Positions 45,878-55,303 of a DNA stretch of 64,000 bases are shown piece by piece; position 1 is the first letter of the stretch; each line of letters opens with the position of its first letter. The position numbers were made by a program, and so were the translations under genes. Location of the stretch: assembly GCA_965233735.1 (NCBI GenBank), contig OZ247501.1, forward strand, positions 248,001-312,000, given 5' to 3'. The notes under the pieces were generated by a model, which was not told the DNA's origin, searched no databases, and saw nothing but the letters and a program-made list of their open reading frames with translations. The stretch comes from Cytomitobacter sp965233735. GTDB taxonomy: Bacteria; Pseudomonadota; Alphaproteobacteria; CAJXXZ01; 1604HC.

Positions 45878-48364
45878 ATGAAATATACTATAAGTTTACT
45901 TATCATTGTTGTTAATATTTTTGCTGCTTATCCAGAAATAAGTGGTGAATTTATTACTCATTCAGTTGGACAAGGAAATTGCCAAACCTGCGTTTACAAT
46001 GTAAAACCAAACGCAAATGAAGAAACAAAAAGAATTGCCTTCCTGATAGATGCAGGGTCTGCAAGCACAACATGTGATAGTAAGTTAAAATTACGCGAAA
46101 ATATTTCTTTTCCGATTATATTTGGGAAAGAAACAAAGGAACCTAATAATTTCTTTGAAAGTTCAAGTAATAACTCTGATTATATAAATGATCTAAAAAC
46201 ATTTGATGAATTAGTTGAAGATGAAACAAACAATCATAATCCAGTAAGACCAAGAAGTTTTTCACATGTAGTAAATGATGACAAAATAGATACAGATAAA
46301 ATTTACAACATTATCCCTAGCAATGTTGATATATTATTCATTTTTCTATCTCATACAGATAAAGATCATATTAATTATGTTGAAGATATTGTAAAAAATT
46401 ATCTAAAAACAAAGTTAAAAACACAACACACAAATGCTATTAGAAACACATTTTCACTTAGAGAATCATTACCAAATAATTATGGCAAAGATTTTATAAT
46501 TTCATTCTTATGTGGAAATTGGGACGCTGATCATGGAAAAGACTCTGAAATTTCAAAAAAAGTTTCAAAATTTTTGAAAGAACACACTACATGTTTTTTT
46601 CCATATGCTTGGAATTCTATAAATCCTAAGTTTTTTTCAGGAGATTTAGAAAACTTACTCAATAAAACAAACAAAACAATATCAAAAAAAGATATTTTAA
46701 AAAAACTACAAAAATATAAAAAAGAAATAAATGATTCTGAAGAATTTAAAACACTATGCACTGATATAAAAAAAACAAGCCTGCTTGAAGTGGAAAATAT
46801 ATTTAACGAAACTATAAACTATATTAATATTAATAATAAAAATATAAATGTTTTAGGCCAAATTAAAAAATATGAAAAATACATGATCAAGTATAAAAAT
46901 ATATTATCAAACACAACATATACAAACTATGTTCCACATTTATATAAATACATTCATATATGGTCCATGAATACAAAAGCAAATTATGAGAGCAGTGGAA
47001 AATTTATAGATGACAATCAATCTAGCACAATAATGTCATTTACTATTCCACATTATAATCAATATACGTCATTTATTTGCACTGGAGATGCTGAAGAAAA
47101 AACATTTCTTGAAATAATAAATAATAAGTCAAAATTACTACAAATTAAAGAATCAGATTTATATGGCTTATATACACTAAAGAAGGAAATACTAGAAGTA
47201 GAAATACAGGATGATAAAAAAAAAGAATTAGAAGAAACAATTAAAAAAGTAACCCAACATATAAATATTGAAAAATTAAAAGATTTGCAAAAACGCACTA
47301 ACAAGGTAACAAACAATACTACTAAAATTAAAAATATTAATATTAGTAGACAAGGCAAAAAAGAATTAATAATTAATATAAACAAAATTATAAAAGAAAA
47401 AAGTGAAAATATATTATTCGTAATCAATCAACAAATATATAATGAAAAACTTACCAATATAAGTAACGAAGAAAAAGAAGTATTCGATCAAATTATACAA
47501 CAAAATGAAAATTCAATCTTAAGCAAAGGTGAATTTAAGACAGTAGTATTAGACAAGATAGTTGAAAAATGTGAGCTAAATGACTGCTTAAGAAAATTAT
47601 ATAAAGATGTTAGATCACACAAACCACATCATGTTGTTTTGACATATCCACATCATGGATCTGGAACAGAAGAACAAATTAATGGATTTAAAATAGCAGC
47701 AAAACTATTCAAACCTAATGCAATGATTATATCTGCAGGTAGCGGACAACATCATCATCCTGATAAAAATTTAATTGATTTTTTGCAAAGCAATCCAAAT
47801 ATTCATGATCAACTTAAAGCATCATATATAGAATTTCTCAACACACATGATCAAATATTTCCAATGCCTCTGGTTTTTTATAAAAACCATAGCTCTTATG
47901 TGACTCAACGCTTTCCATATATTTGGTCAACTTATTACAATGGATCAATTAGATTTAATTCAAATGATAATAAATTTTATACTAATGGAGCATCTGTTAA
48001 AAAATTAGAAGAAGTAAAATACATAGAGTGTGAAGAATACATGGAATGCGAAGAATTGGGCAAAATTTATCATATTCATACATATCGCTGCATTGATTTA
48101 AGGAATAGAGTCAATGATATTCCTAAAGACCTATCAAATAAAAATATAATTCAGCATATTAATGGCAATTATTATAAATTTACAGACCAAGAAATAAAAA
48201 CTTTTTCATTCTATGAAAAACCTCAATTTATACATGAAAATTCAAGCTGCGCTTCTAGGTCATATGATTCAGAAAATCCTAATCCAGATACATTTTTAGA
48301 TGAAGATGAATTTGAAGAACAAGAAGAAATTGAAGAAGAAATCGAATATATTTATTCAAGTTAA
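45878..48364 (+). CDS. secreted ComEC-type metallo-beta-lactamase fold hydrolase (large paralogue)
   Basis: An 828-aa protein. Residues 1-17 (MKYTISLLIIVVNIFAA) are a signal peptide. The MBL domain follows the ComEC pattern: SVGQGNC at 29-35, FLIDAGS at 55-61, metal motif SHTDKDH at 158-164 (HxDxDH), a CTGDAEE segment near 404, PHHGS near 591 and a GQHHHPD segment near 626. All metal ligands appear present. Two inserts (about 230-345 and 410-570, lysine- and asparagine-rich, helical) separate the motifs. The C-terminus ends in a Glu/Asp-rich tail. It is a paralogue of the protein at 56167-58111. Likely activity is phosphodiesterase or nuclease outside the cytoplasm; target unknown. A strong ribosome binding site precedes the ATG. 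Confidence 0.8.
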   Translation: MKYTISLLIIVVNIFAAYPEISGEFITHSVGQGNCQTCVYNVKPNANEETKRIAFLIDAGSASTTCDSKLKLRENISFPIIFGKETKEPNNFFESSSNNSDYINDLKTFDELVEDETNNHNPVRPRSFSHVVNDDKIDTDKIYNIIPSNVDILFIFLSHTDKDHINYVEDIVKNYLKTKLKTQHTNAIRNTFSLRESLPNNYGKDFIISFLCGNWDADHGKDSEISKKVSKFLKEHTTCFFPYAWNSINPKFFSGDLENLLNKTNKTISKKDILKKLQKYKKEINDSEEFKTLCTDIKKTSLLEVENIFNETINYININNKNINVLGQIKKYEKYMIKYKNILSNTTYTNYVPHLYKYIHIWSMNTKANYESSGKFIDDNQSSTIMSFTIPHYNQYTSFICTGDAEEKTFLEIINNKSKLLQIKESDLYGLYTLKKEILEVEIQDDKKKELEETIKKVTQHINIEKLKDLQKRTNKVTNNTTKIKNINISRQGKKELIININKIIKEKSENILFVINQQIYNEKLTNISNEEKEVFDQIIQQNENSILSKGEFKTVVLDKIVEKCELNDCLRKLYKDVRSHKPHHVVLTYPHHGSGTEEQINGFKIAAKLFKPNAMIISAGSGQHHHPDKNLIDFLQSNPNIHDQLKASYIEFLNTHDQIFPMPLVFYKNHSSYVTQRFPYIWSTYYNGSIRFNSNDNKFYTNGASVKKLEEVKYIECEEYMECEELGKIYHIHTYRCIDLRNRVNDIPKDLSNKNIIQHINGNYYKFTDQEIKTFSFYEKPQFIHENSSCASRSYDSENPNPDTFLDEDEFEEQEEIEEEIEYIYSS

Positions 48365-48555
48365 AAATATATTTCAAATATAACAACTTTTTTTCATATT
48401 AAGCACAATATTATTCCGAATAACAAACATATTATTTCCATACTGTTTTTTTAGTTTTCTGCAAAAATATGATTATTACATAATTATTGATGTTCAAGTT
48501 ATAAGTAATTAAATTCTGCGATCAATTATAGTTTTCAATATAATTTCATATCAAG

Positions 48556-49533
48556 TTATATATAAGGTGGCTTTACATAAGGGGATTCAGAAAAAACATT
48601 TTTCCTAATATGCAAACTAGCTAGCGCCGCTTCTGAGAACCCGCATACGATTAAATTATGTCGATTAGGATAATAGCTTGAATCTCCTACAGCATAAATT
48701 CCTTCTAAAGATGTTTGGCTTGTAGCTGGATCAGTTTTTATTTTAGATCCATATAGATCAACACCAATTTCATACAATAAATCATTATTACTTTGCAATC
48801 CATAACATGGAATCAAAGTGTCAATTTTAATATTTTTCAATTCTTTTGTATCTTTGTGCTTTACGTTTATAGATATTATATTATATTCTGAACACCCTTC
48901 TATATCATCTAAAGTATAAGGAGTTAATATTTCGCATTTACCTTGAGCTACAATTTTATGCAATTGATCTAATGATCCATCCATAGCTCTGAATTTGTTT
49001 CTTCTATGAATTAATAATACTTTTTCAGCGTACTTGCTTAATGTTAAACACCAATCAACAGCTGAATCTCCCCCACCTACAACTGCAATATTTCCAGTAA
49101 ATTGTTTTGGGTTTTCTAGCTTATAAAACACCTGATTATATTTATCTATATTTTCTATATCAGGTTTTTTTGGAGAAAATGACCCAGCTCCAGATGCAAT
49201 AATAATAGACCTAACTCTGACTTTCTCATTTTGAACATTCAATATAAAATGCTTTCCATCTTTTTCAATATTATTAATTTTAGAGCTAAGCATTATTTCT
49301 GGATTATACTGAGACATTTGATTTGTCAATTTATCTATTAATTCTTGTCCCAATACTTTATCAAATCCAGCAACATCATATATATATTTATCTGGGTATA
49401 ATGCTGTACATTGTCCACCTAACTCTGAAAGTGAATCTATTAATATGCAGTTCAGCCCTACTTGCCCTAACATAAAAACACTAAATAGACCGCTTGGACC
49501 ACCACCTATTACTGCTACATCTTTATCTATCAT
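48556..49533 (-). CDS. ferredoxin-NADP+ reductase, thioredoxin-reductase-like type
   Basis: Flavoenzyme passing electrons between NADPH and ferredoxin. The 325-aa protein has the FAD motif GGGPSG at residues 11-16, then SELGGQCTALYPDKYIYDVAG, the hallmark of YumC-type reductases, and the NADPH motif GGGDSAVDW. The CxxC redox pair of thioredoxin reductase is absent, which supports the FNR assignment. It probably feeds Fe-S cluster assembly. ATG start, divergent from prfB with a 55-nt gap. Confidence 0.93.
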   Translation of the reverse strand: MIDKDVAVIGGGPSGLFSVFMLGQVGLNCILIDSLSELGGQCTALYPDKYIYDVAGFDKVLGQELIDKLTNQMSQYNPEIMLSSKINNIEKDGKHFILNVQNEKVRVRSIIIASGAGSFSPKKPDIENIDKYNQVFYKLENPKQFTGNIAVVGGGDSAVDWCLTLSKYAEKVLLIHRRNKFRAMDGSLDQLHKIVAQGKCEILTPYTLDDIEGCSEYNIISINVKHKDTKELKNIKIDTLIPCYGLQSNNDLLYEIGVDLYGSKIKTDPATSQTSLEGIYAVGDSSYYPNRHNLIVCGFSEAALASLHIRKNVFSESPYVKPPYI

Positions 49534-49588
49534 TAATATATTTATATATCAGTTTGACAGGTTTAACAAATAATCAGAAAATAAACTA

Positions 49589-50686
49589 ATGCAAAAGCAA
49601 GATGTATATGAAAAAATTGACAAAATAAAAAATTATTTAGACTTTTGGAAAGATTATGTTGCAAAAGAAGACATAGAAAACAAAGTAAAAAATTTAGAGA
49701 AAAAGTCTCAAGACCCAAAATTATGGGACAATCAAGATGTTGCTAAAAAAACATTGCAAGAACTATCTAGACTAAAAAGCATGTTTGATGAATATAAAAC
49801 ATCTATAGATTCTTTAGGTAACATTGAAAGCGCTATTAATGAAGATTATGAAGAATTAGAAGAGATAATTCACGAAGATGTTATTAATTTATTTGAGAAA
49901 TCAGAATCTTGGTATATTCAAACTTTATTTTCTAACGAAGCAGACTCTCTAGATTGTTTTGTAACTTTTAATGCCGGGGCTGGAGGAACAGAATCACAAG
50001 ATTGGGTTCAAATGCTAGTCAGAATGTATATCATGTTTTCAGAAAAAAATGGATATAAGTGCGAAATAATTGACCAGTTATTTGGAGAAGAAGCTGGAAT
50101 CAAATCTGCAACCTTAAAAATATCATCTAACATAGGAACTTTTCCATATGGATGGTTGCGTAGCGAATCTGGAGTTCATAGATTAGTTCGCGTTTCTCCA
50201 TTTGATTCTAATAGCAGGCGACATACAAGCTTTGCTTCAGTATATGTAACTCCTGTAATTAATGATGATATTAAAATAGAAATAGAGCCTAAAGATATCA
50301 GGTTGGATACTTACAGAGCATCAGGTGCTGGTGGCCAACATGTTAACAAAACAGATAGCGCAGTAAGAATCACACATATTCCAACTGGAATAGTTGTTCA
50401 ATGTCAAAATGATAGGTCTCAACACAAAAACAAAGATGAGGCCATGAGCATGTTGAAATCCAGATTATATGCCTTTGAAGAAGATAAAAGAAAACAAGAA
50501 GCAGCAAAAGGAATGTCAGAGAAAAAGGACAATGGATGGGGAAGCCAAATAAGATCTTATGTTTTGCACCCATATAAGATGATTAAAGATATGAGAACTT
50601 CTGTGGAATCTACTCAAGCAGATAAAGTTTTAGATGGTGATATAAAAGAATTTCTTATAGCATATTTAAAGTCTGATTCATTATAA
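49589..50686 (+). CDS. prfB: peptide chain release factor 2
   Basis: Terminates translation at UGA and UAA. The 365-aa protein has the anticodon-like SPF (VRVSPFDSN) and the catalytic GGQ (ASGAGGQHVNKTDS). It is one uninterrupted frame: the region that carries the programmed +1 frameshift in E. coli reads KNYLDFWKDY here, with no internal stop, so autoregulation by frameshifting is absent. Its retention shows UGA is a stop codon in this genome. Confidence 0.97.
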   Translation: MQKQDVYEKIDKIKNYLDFWKDYVAKEDIENKVKNLEKKSQDPKLWDNQDVAKKTLQELSRLKSMFDEYKTSIDSLGNIESAINEDYEELEEIIHEDVINLFEKSESWYIQTLFSNEADSLDCFVTFNAGAGGTESQDWVQMLVRMYIMFSEKNGYKCEIIDQLFGEEAGIKSATLKISSNIGTFPYGWLRSESGVHRLVRVSPFDSNSRRHTSFASVYVTPVINDDIKIEIEPKDIRLDTYRASGAGGQHVNKTDSAVRITHIPTGIVVQCQNDRSQHKNKDEAMSMLKSRLYAFEEDKRKQEAAKGMSEKKDNGWGSQIRSYVLHPYKMIKDMRTSVESTQADKVLDGDIKEFLIAYLKSDSL

Positions 50687-50758
50687 AAAAAATAAATTAT
50701 GACTTATTTCTTTAAAATGAAAAAAAACATTACAACAATATAAATTTAGGAAAATTTT

Positions 50759-50916
50759 ATTAAATATTTTATATTAGCAACCATTGTACTTTTCAACCAA
50801 ATGAAAGCTGAAATTGATGCAGATTTTGTTCAAAAAATTCTTGATATAATGCCTTTAAGTTACATTTTGAAAAATATAAATTAGAAAATATTGTTGAATC
50901 ATCACTTGAAGAGTAA
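50759..50916 (+). pseudogene. remnant of a small secreted-protein gene (ATT at start, one frameshift)
   Basis: From ATT at 50759 the frame reads IKYFILATIVLFNQMKA-EIDADF, a signal peptide like those of the other secreted proteins (which begin MKY), with AGGAAA 4-5 nt before it. The ATG thus seems mutated to ATT, although ATT could still initiate weakly. After about 32 codons the frame stops at 50882. The neighbouring frame continues KLHFEKYKLENIVESSLEE to a TAA at 50914-50916. One frameshift near 50852 therefore joins the two parts of a gene of about 53 codons. Function unknown; read as freshly decayed. Confidence 0.6.
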
Positions 50917-50925
50917 ATAATTTTT

Positions 50926-51072
50926 TCACGAATGATTCATTTGATTTGAAAATTTACACCATTCAGTATTTTGTGCTAACTCAATTTCTCTTTCTCCAAA
51001 TTCCTTTATGTAAAGAAATAACTCTGATGTTTTTACATGCCAAATATAATTTTCAAATTTTAATAATATATA
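50926..51072 (-). pseudogene. coding remnant without start codon
   Basis: On the minus strand a 48-codon open frame from an upstream TAA (51073-51075) to a TGA (50926-50928) has no ATG, GTG or TTG near its beginning. The composition is coding-like: KFENYIWHVKTSELFLYIK and FGEREIELAQNTEWCKF occur in it. It is best read as the 3' end of a gene whose 5' part has decayed. Family not recognised. Confidence 0.45.
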
Positions 51073-51304
51073 TTAATTTTTAATATGAGAATTCAATTTC
51101 AAAACTGTATTGTGATTCTTTTAATAATGAACATTACTATTAATGATTCAATTCACTTATATTGTGTTTTTTAAATTTGTTCAATAAACTCATGATTATA
51201 AATTTCAAGATTAATTGAAAGTTAGAATCTCAAGTTTTATTTATACTATATTTTAATCTAAATTTACATTATTTATTGAATTTCTATCCATATATTATAT
51301 TAAT

Positions 51305-51558
51305 TCAATCTGTTTTGTTTTTAATATATTGTTTAAACATATAATTGTATAATTCATTTGCATTGTTAAGTGTTATGTCTTTAAATGATTTTGACACACT
51401 ATATATTGAATTGAATGCGCTTGACATATTTGATTGCTTTTTTTGATATACAATGATTTATTTGTTAATTCTGACTCTAAATCTGCAAACTCTCTTATAT
51501 TTTGAAGATTAATATTAAAAGTTTTAAATTTATATGTAATAATTAAATTGTTAACCAT
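51305..51558 (-). pseudogene. small gene split by a frameshift at an A7 tract
   Basis: The frame from ATG at 51558 reads MVNNLIITYKFKTFNI... to LYIKK at a run of seven A (51438-51444, T on the plus strand). In the original frame it then loses coding character and ends at 51373. Adding one A continues as QSNMSSAFNSIYSVSK, then FKDITLNNANELYNYMFK and a TGA at 51305-51307, an 84-aa protein. It is either a recent one-base deletion or a slippage-dependent gene. No signal peptide; family unknown. Confidence 0.55.
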
Positions 51559-51911
51559 AAGTTGTTGAGATCTTATTTATATATCATGCATAGTAATGTT
51601 ATCAATTTTACATGGTAAAATTTGAATTGTCATAGTATTGTTAATTTTTTAATCATTATTTAGTCTGTTTTATAGAAAACAAATTTATTAATCATGAAAT
51701 TTATACTGAACATAATTGCTTACAATATGAAATTGAAATCAATGATTCATAAATTTAATTGCAATTAGCAAATTTAGCAATTACTGGGACGTTTATTTTA
51801 ATTAAATAATACCAACTAGCTGGTAAATCATTATACAATAGCTTATATCTTCGACATTATAATATTAAGTTCCATAATTTTTTAATAAGCAAACATTGTA
51901 AATTAAACTCC
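51559..51911. other. 353-bp decayed intergenic region
   Basis: It lies between the A7-tract pseudogene and tsaB. On the minus strand, short open stretches such as INVPVIAKFANCN are interrupted by stops, suggesting an old gene relic. No RNA gene, repeat or clear promoter was seen. Confidence 0.4.
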
Positions 51912-52439
51912 CTATTTCTTCACAGGCATATAAACATAAAGGGGCTCTTTCAACTTTTTAGAAGCACCTAATATCATATTTTTTTCTATGTCAGAAACAA
52001 TTTTTATATTGCAGTCTAAATCATATTCTTCTAAAGCAACATAATTTTTTTTCAAATCGAGATCTTTTTTCAAAACTGTATTCCACTTTTCATTTTCACA
52101 AACTAAATATATATTATTGTTCAATTTAAGGATTATATTATCATCTGAAATCAGTTCATTTACATAATATGATGCGCAATTCAAATTTGAAAATACTTTT
52201 TTGGTTGCTAACAGAGTACTATATGCAACTCTTATGCTAGAAAACGAACCAGGCCCACTAATTGAATAGAAATTTTTCAAATCAGTCATTTTCAAACCTT
52301 CTTTATCTAACAACTTATCAATTTCAGATAATAAAAGCTTTGAGGCATCTTCAAATATAGATTTATGCAATAATTTATCATTATTCCATAAAGATAAAAA
52401 GAATTTTCTTTGTAAAAAAAACATAGTTAAAGAGTGCAT
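51912..52439 (-). CDS. tsaB: t6A complex scaffold TsaB (short, divergent)
   Basis: Non-catalytic partner of TsaD. The 175-aa protein has the family motif SISGPGSFSSIRVAYSTLLA near residues 58-77, matching SxGPGSFTGLRxG. The N-terminal DTS-type motif has been lost: FFLQRKFFLSLWNNDKLL stands where LAIDTSxxxxSVALW is expected. It is shorter than typical TsaB (about 220-230). With TsaD and TsaE encoded in the same window the pathway appears functional. Confidence 0.8.
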   Translation of the reverse strand: MHSLTMFFLQRKFFLSLWNNDKLLHKSIFEDASKLLLSEIDKLLDKEGLKMTDLKNFYSISGPGSFSSIRVAYSTLLATKKVFSNLNCASYYVNELISDDNIILKLNNNIYLVCENEKWNTVLKKDLDLKKNYVALEEYDLDCNIKIVSDIEKNMILGASKKLKEPLYVYMPVKK

Positions 52440-52568
52440 TGTTCTTATAATAAATTATTTATCATTCTTAGAAAATATGATTATTCTTAACTGCCCTATA
52501 TTTCTAAAAAAACAATCATTTACAACATCCTATGTTTACAGAATATCAGGGAAATGTAGAATAATTAC

Positions 52569-55292
52569 ATGGATAAAAACGTAATACATAATATTGAAAC
52601 AAAAATGAAAAAATTATGGAATGATGCTAATTTATATGAAACAAAAATTTCTACAAAACCATCTTATTCGATTTTAGATTTTTTCCCATATCCTAGTGGA
52701 ATTGGCCTTCATGTTGGTCATACATTGGGGTATATATCAACTGATATATTTGCACGCTTTAAGAGAATGGAAGGCTACAATGTTTTATATTCAATGGGAT
52801 TTGATGCATTTGGATTGCCAGCAGAGCAATTTGCTATTCAAACAAACCAACACCCTGAAATAACAACTCAAGACAATATAAAAAACATGTCTGAACAGCT
52901 TGATTCATTATCATTAAGCCACGATAAATCAAGATCTTTTTCAACAACTGACACAAAATACTATAAATGGACACAGTGGATTTTTCTTAAATTATATAAT
53001 AGCTATTACAATAATATTTCTAAAAAATCTGAACCTATAGAAGATCTTAAAATCAAATTAGAGTCTGGGAAATTCATAATTGAAGATGGAAAACTGTTAG
53101 AAAAAGAACATCAATATTCCAGTTCAGAAATAGAAAATTTAATTCCTAAAATGAGATTAGCTTATTTAGATGATGTAGATGTAAATTGGTGCCCTATGTT
53201 AGGAACTGTTTTATCTAATGAGGAAGTCAAAGATGGAAAAAGTGAAAGAGGAAACCACCCTGTAGAGAAAAAAGCAATGAAGCAATGGATGTTACGCATA
53301 ACATCTTATGCAGACCGCCTTGATTCTCAATTAGATCAATTAAATTGGCCTCAAAACATTATTACAATGCAAAAAAATTGGATTGGGAAACAAAGTGGAA
53401 CAAACATAACATTTAAAACTGATCATGGAGATATTGATATATTTACAACAAGGCCAGAAACACTTTTTGGAGCAGCATTTATAGGAATTTCTCATCAACA
53501 TTCTTTTGTAAAAAAAATAGGATTAAAAAGTTCTGAAGAACAAATCATAGGATATGCAATTCATCCTGTTACAAAAAATAAAATACCAGTTTGGATTACA
53601 GATTATGTTTTGAATGAATATGGAACAGGAGCAGTAATGGCAGTTCCAGCTCATGACCAAAGAGACTTTGAATTTTCAAAACGACATAATATAAAGTTTA
53701 ATTCAGTTATTAGAGCCCATTATTCATGGTTAGTAGATAATTATTCTGGAGAAAGTCCAAATAGCGAACTTCTATCTTTATGGAAAAAAAGCCCTCATGA
53801 ATTTGACAATGCATTTGAAAGCAAAGGCCCATTATTTTACCCTGAACAATTTGAAATTACAGAAACAATTTCTGTTAAAAATCAAATAAAGCAAGCTATT
53901 AAATTTATTGAAAGTCATTCAGGAAAAGAAGTTACAAATTATAGATTGCGAGATTGGTTATTTAGCAGACAAAGGTATTGGGGAGAACCATTTCCAATAG
54001 TGTTTGATGAAAATAAAAATGCTTATTCTATTTCTGAAGAGTGCCTTCCTATAACCCTTCCTGAACAATATGATTTCAAACCAACAATAAATCAGGAGAA
54101 TGCAGAGCCACCTCTTTCCAAAGCTGAGGAATGGAAAACTACTCGTGGAATTATTCTTAAAAATGGAAGTGTTAAAACTTTATATAATAGCGACCCATAT
54201 CATACAGATGAAAAAACATTCACTAGAGAATTAAATACAATGCCAAACTGGGCAGGCTCATGTTGGTATTATTTAAGATATATGGATTCTGAAAATGAAA
54301 ATTCCTTTGTATCTAAAGAAGCTCTTGAGTATTGGTCTTCTAAAGAATCAGGCACAATAGATATGTACGTTGGTGGAGCTGAACACGCTGTTCTTCATTT
54401 ATTGTATTCACGATTCTGGCATATGGTTCTTTTTGATTTAGGCTATGTTCCCAACCCTGAGCCATTTCACACATTAGTAAACCCAGGCATGATGACTGCA
54501 GATGCATATAGTAACGAGCGTGGAATTTATATCGATATAGAGGATGTTGAGTTAAAAAACAAAGAAGCATTTCAAATCTCTACTGGTGAAAAATTAAATA
54601 TAGAACCAGGAAAAATGGGAAAAAGATATAAAAATGGATTAGACCCTAGAGATGCATGCAATAAATATGGAATTGATGTTTTCAGGCTTCATGTAATGTA
54701 TATGGCTCCAATTTCTCAAACACGATCATGGAGTATTTCAAATATTAAAGGAATGGAAAGATTTCATAGATCTGTTTTTACTAAAATTACAGATTGCATT
54801 GAAAATCAATATGATAAAAGTAAAAATGTTTCGGATTTACATAAAACAATAAAATTTGTTACTGAAGAAATAAGCAATATGAGATTCAATACAGCAATCG
54901 CTTCATTAATTAAATTTAGCAATAATATTACTCAGCTAACTTTGCTAGATTGCATTTCATTTTTACAAATGTTATATCCTTTTGCTCCTCATTTATCTGA
55001 GAATTTATATCAAGAAATTAAAAAACAAATTAAGATCAAAGCATTATATATCGAACAAATAATTTGGCCTCAATACGATCCAAAATTACTAGAAGAAAGC
55101 ACAATTAACTTGCCTGTAAGGATCAATGGAAAAGTAAGGGATATATTAGTAATAGAAAAAAATTCGACTGATGATGAAATTAAAAATCTCATTAAAGAAA
55201 ATATAAAAATACAAAAGCATATTACTAATGAAATTAAAAAATATCTAATTATTAGAAAAGAATATCCAGTGATTGTGAATATAATTATTTGA
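52569..55292 (+). CDS. leuS: leucyl-tRNA synthetase, actinobacterial-like type
   Basis: A 907-aa class I synthetase. The HIGH motif is HVGH in PYPSGIGLHVGHTLGY. The CP1 editing domain is present (about residues 220-440, TTRPETLFGAAF). The KMSKS motif is KMGKR. The sequence LGFDAFGLPAEQ-like SMGFDAFGLPAEQFAIQT and the segment LSLSHDKSRSFSTTD followed by YYKWTQWIF resemble the LeuRS form of Actinobacteria (which also have KMGKS), and not the form of Rickettsia or other alphaproteobacteria I know. It suggests replacement of the native gene by transfer. It appears intact and functional. Confidence 0.93.
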   Translation: MDKNVIHNIETKMKKLWNDANLYETKISTKPSYSILDFFPYPSGIGLHVGHTLGYISTDIFARFKRMEGYNVLYSMGFDAFGLPAEQFAIQTNQHPEITTQDNIKNMSEQLDSLSLSHDKSRSFSTTDTKYYKWTQWIFLKLYNSYYNNISKKSEPIEDLKIKLESGKFIIEDGKLLEKEHQYSSSEIENLIPKMRLAYLDDVDVNWCPMLGTVLSNEEVKDGKSERGNHPVEKKAMKQWMLRITSYADRLDSQLDQLNWPQNIITMQKNWIGKQSGTNITFKTDHGDIDIFTTRPETLFGAAFIGISHQHSFVKKIGLKSSEEQIIGYAIHPVTKNKIPVWITDYVLNEYGTGAVMAVPAHDQRDFEFSKRHNIKFNSVIRAHYSWLVDNYSGESPNSELLSLWKKSPHEFDNAFESKGPLFYPEQFEITETISVKNQIKQAIKFIESHSGKEVTNYRLRDWLFSRQRYWGEPFPIVFDENKNAYSISEECLPITLPEQYDFKPTINQENAEPPLSKAEEWKTTRGIILKNGSVKTLYNSDPYHTDEKTFTRELNTMPNWAGSCWYYLRYMDSENENSFVSKEALEYWSSKESGTIDMYVGGAEHAVLHLLYSRFWHMVLFDLGYVPNPEPFHTLVNPGMMTADAYSNERGIYIDIEDVELKNKEAFQISTGEKLNIEPGKMGKRYKNGLDPRDACNKYGIDVFRLHVMYMAPISQTRSWSISNIKGMERFHRSVFTKITDCIENQYDKSKNVSDLHKTIKFVTEEISNMRFNTAIASLIKFSNNITQLTLLDCISFLQMLYPFAPHLSENLYQEIKKQIKIKALYIEQIIWPQYDPKLLEESTINLPVRINGKVRDILVIEKNSTDDEIKNLIKENIKIQKHITNEIKKYLIIRKEYPVIVNIII

Positions 55293-55303
55293 CTGATTCA
55301 AAA

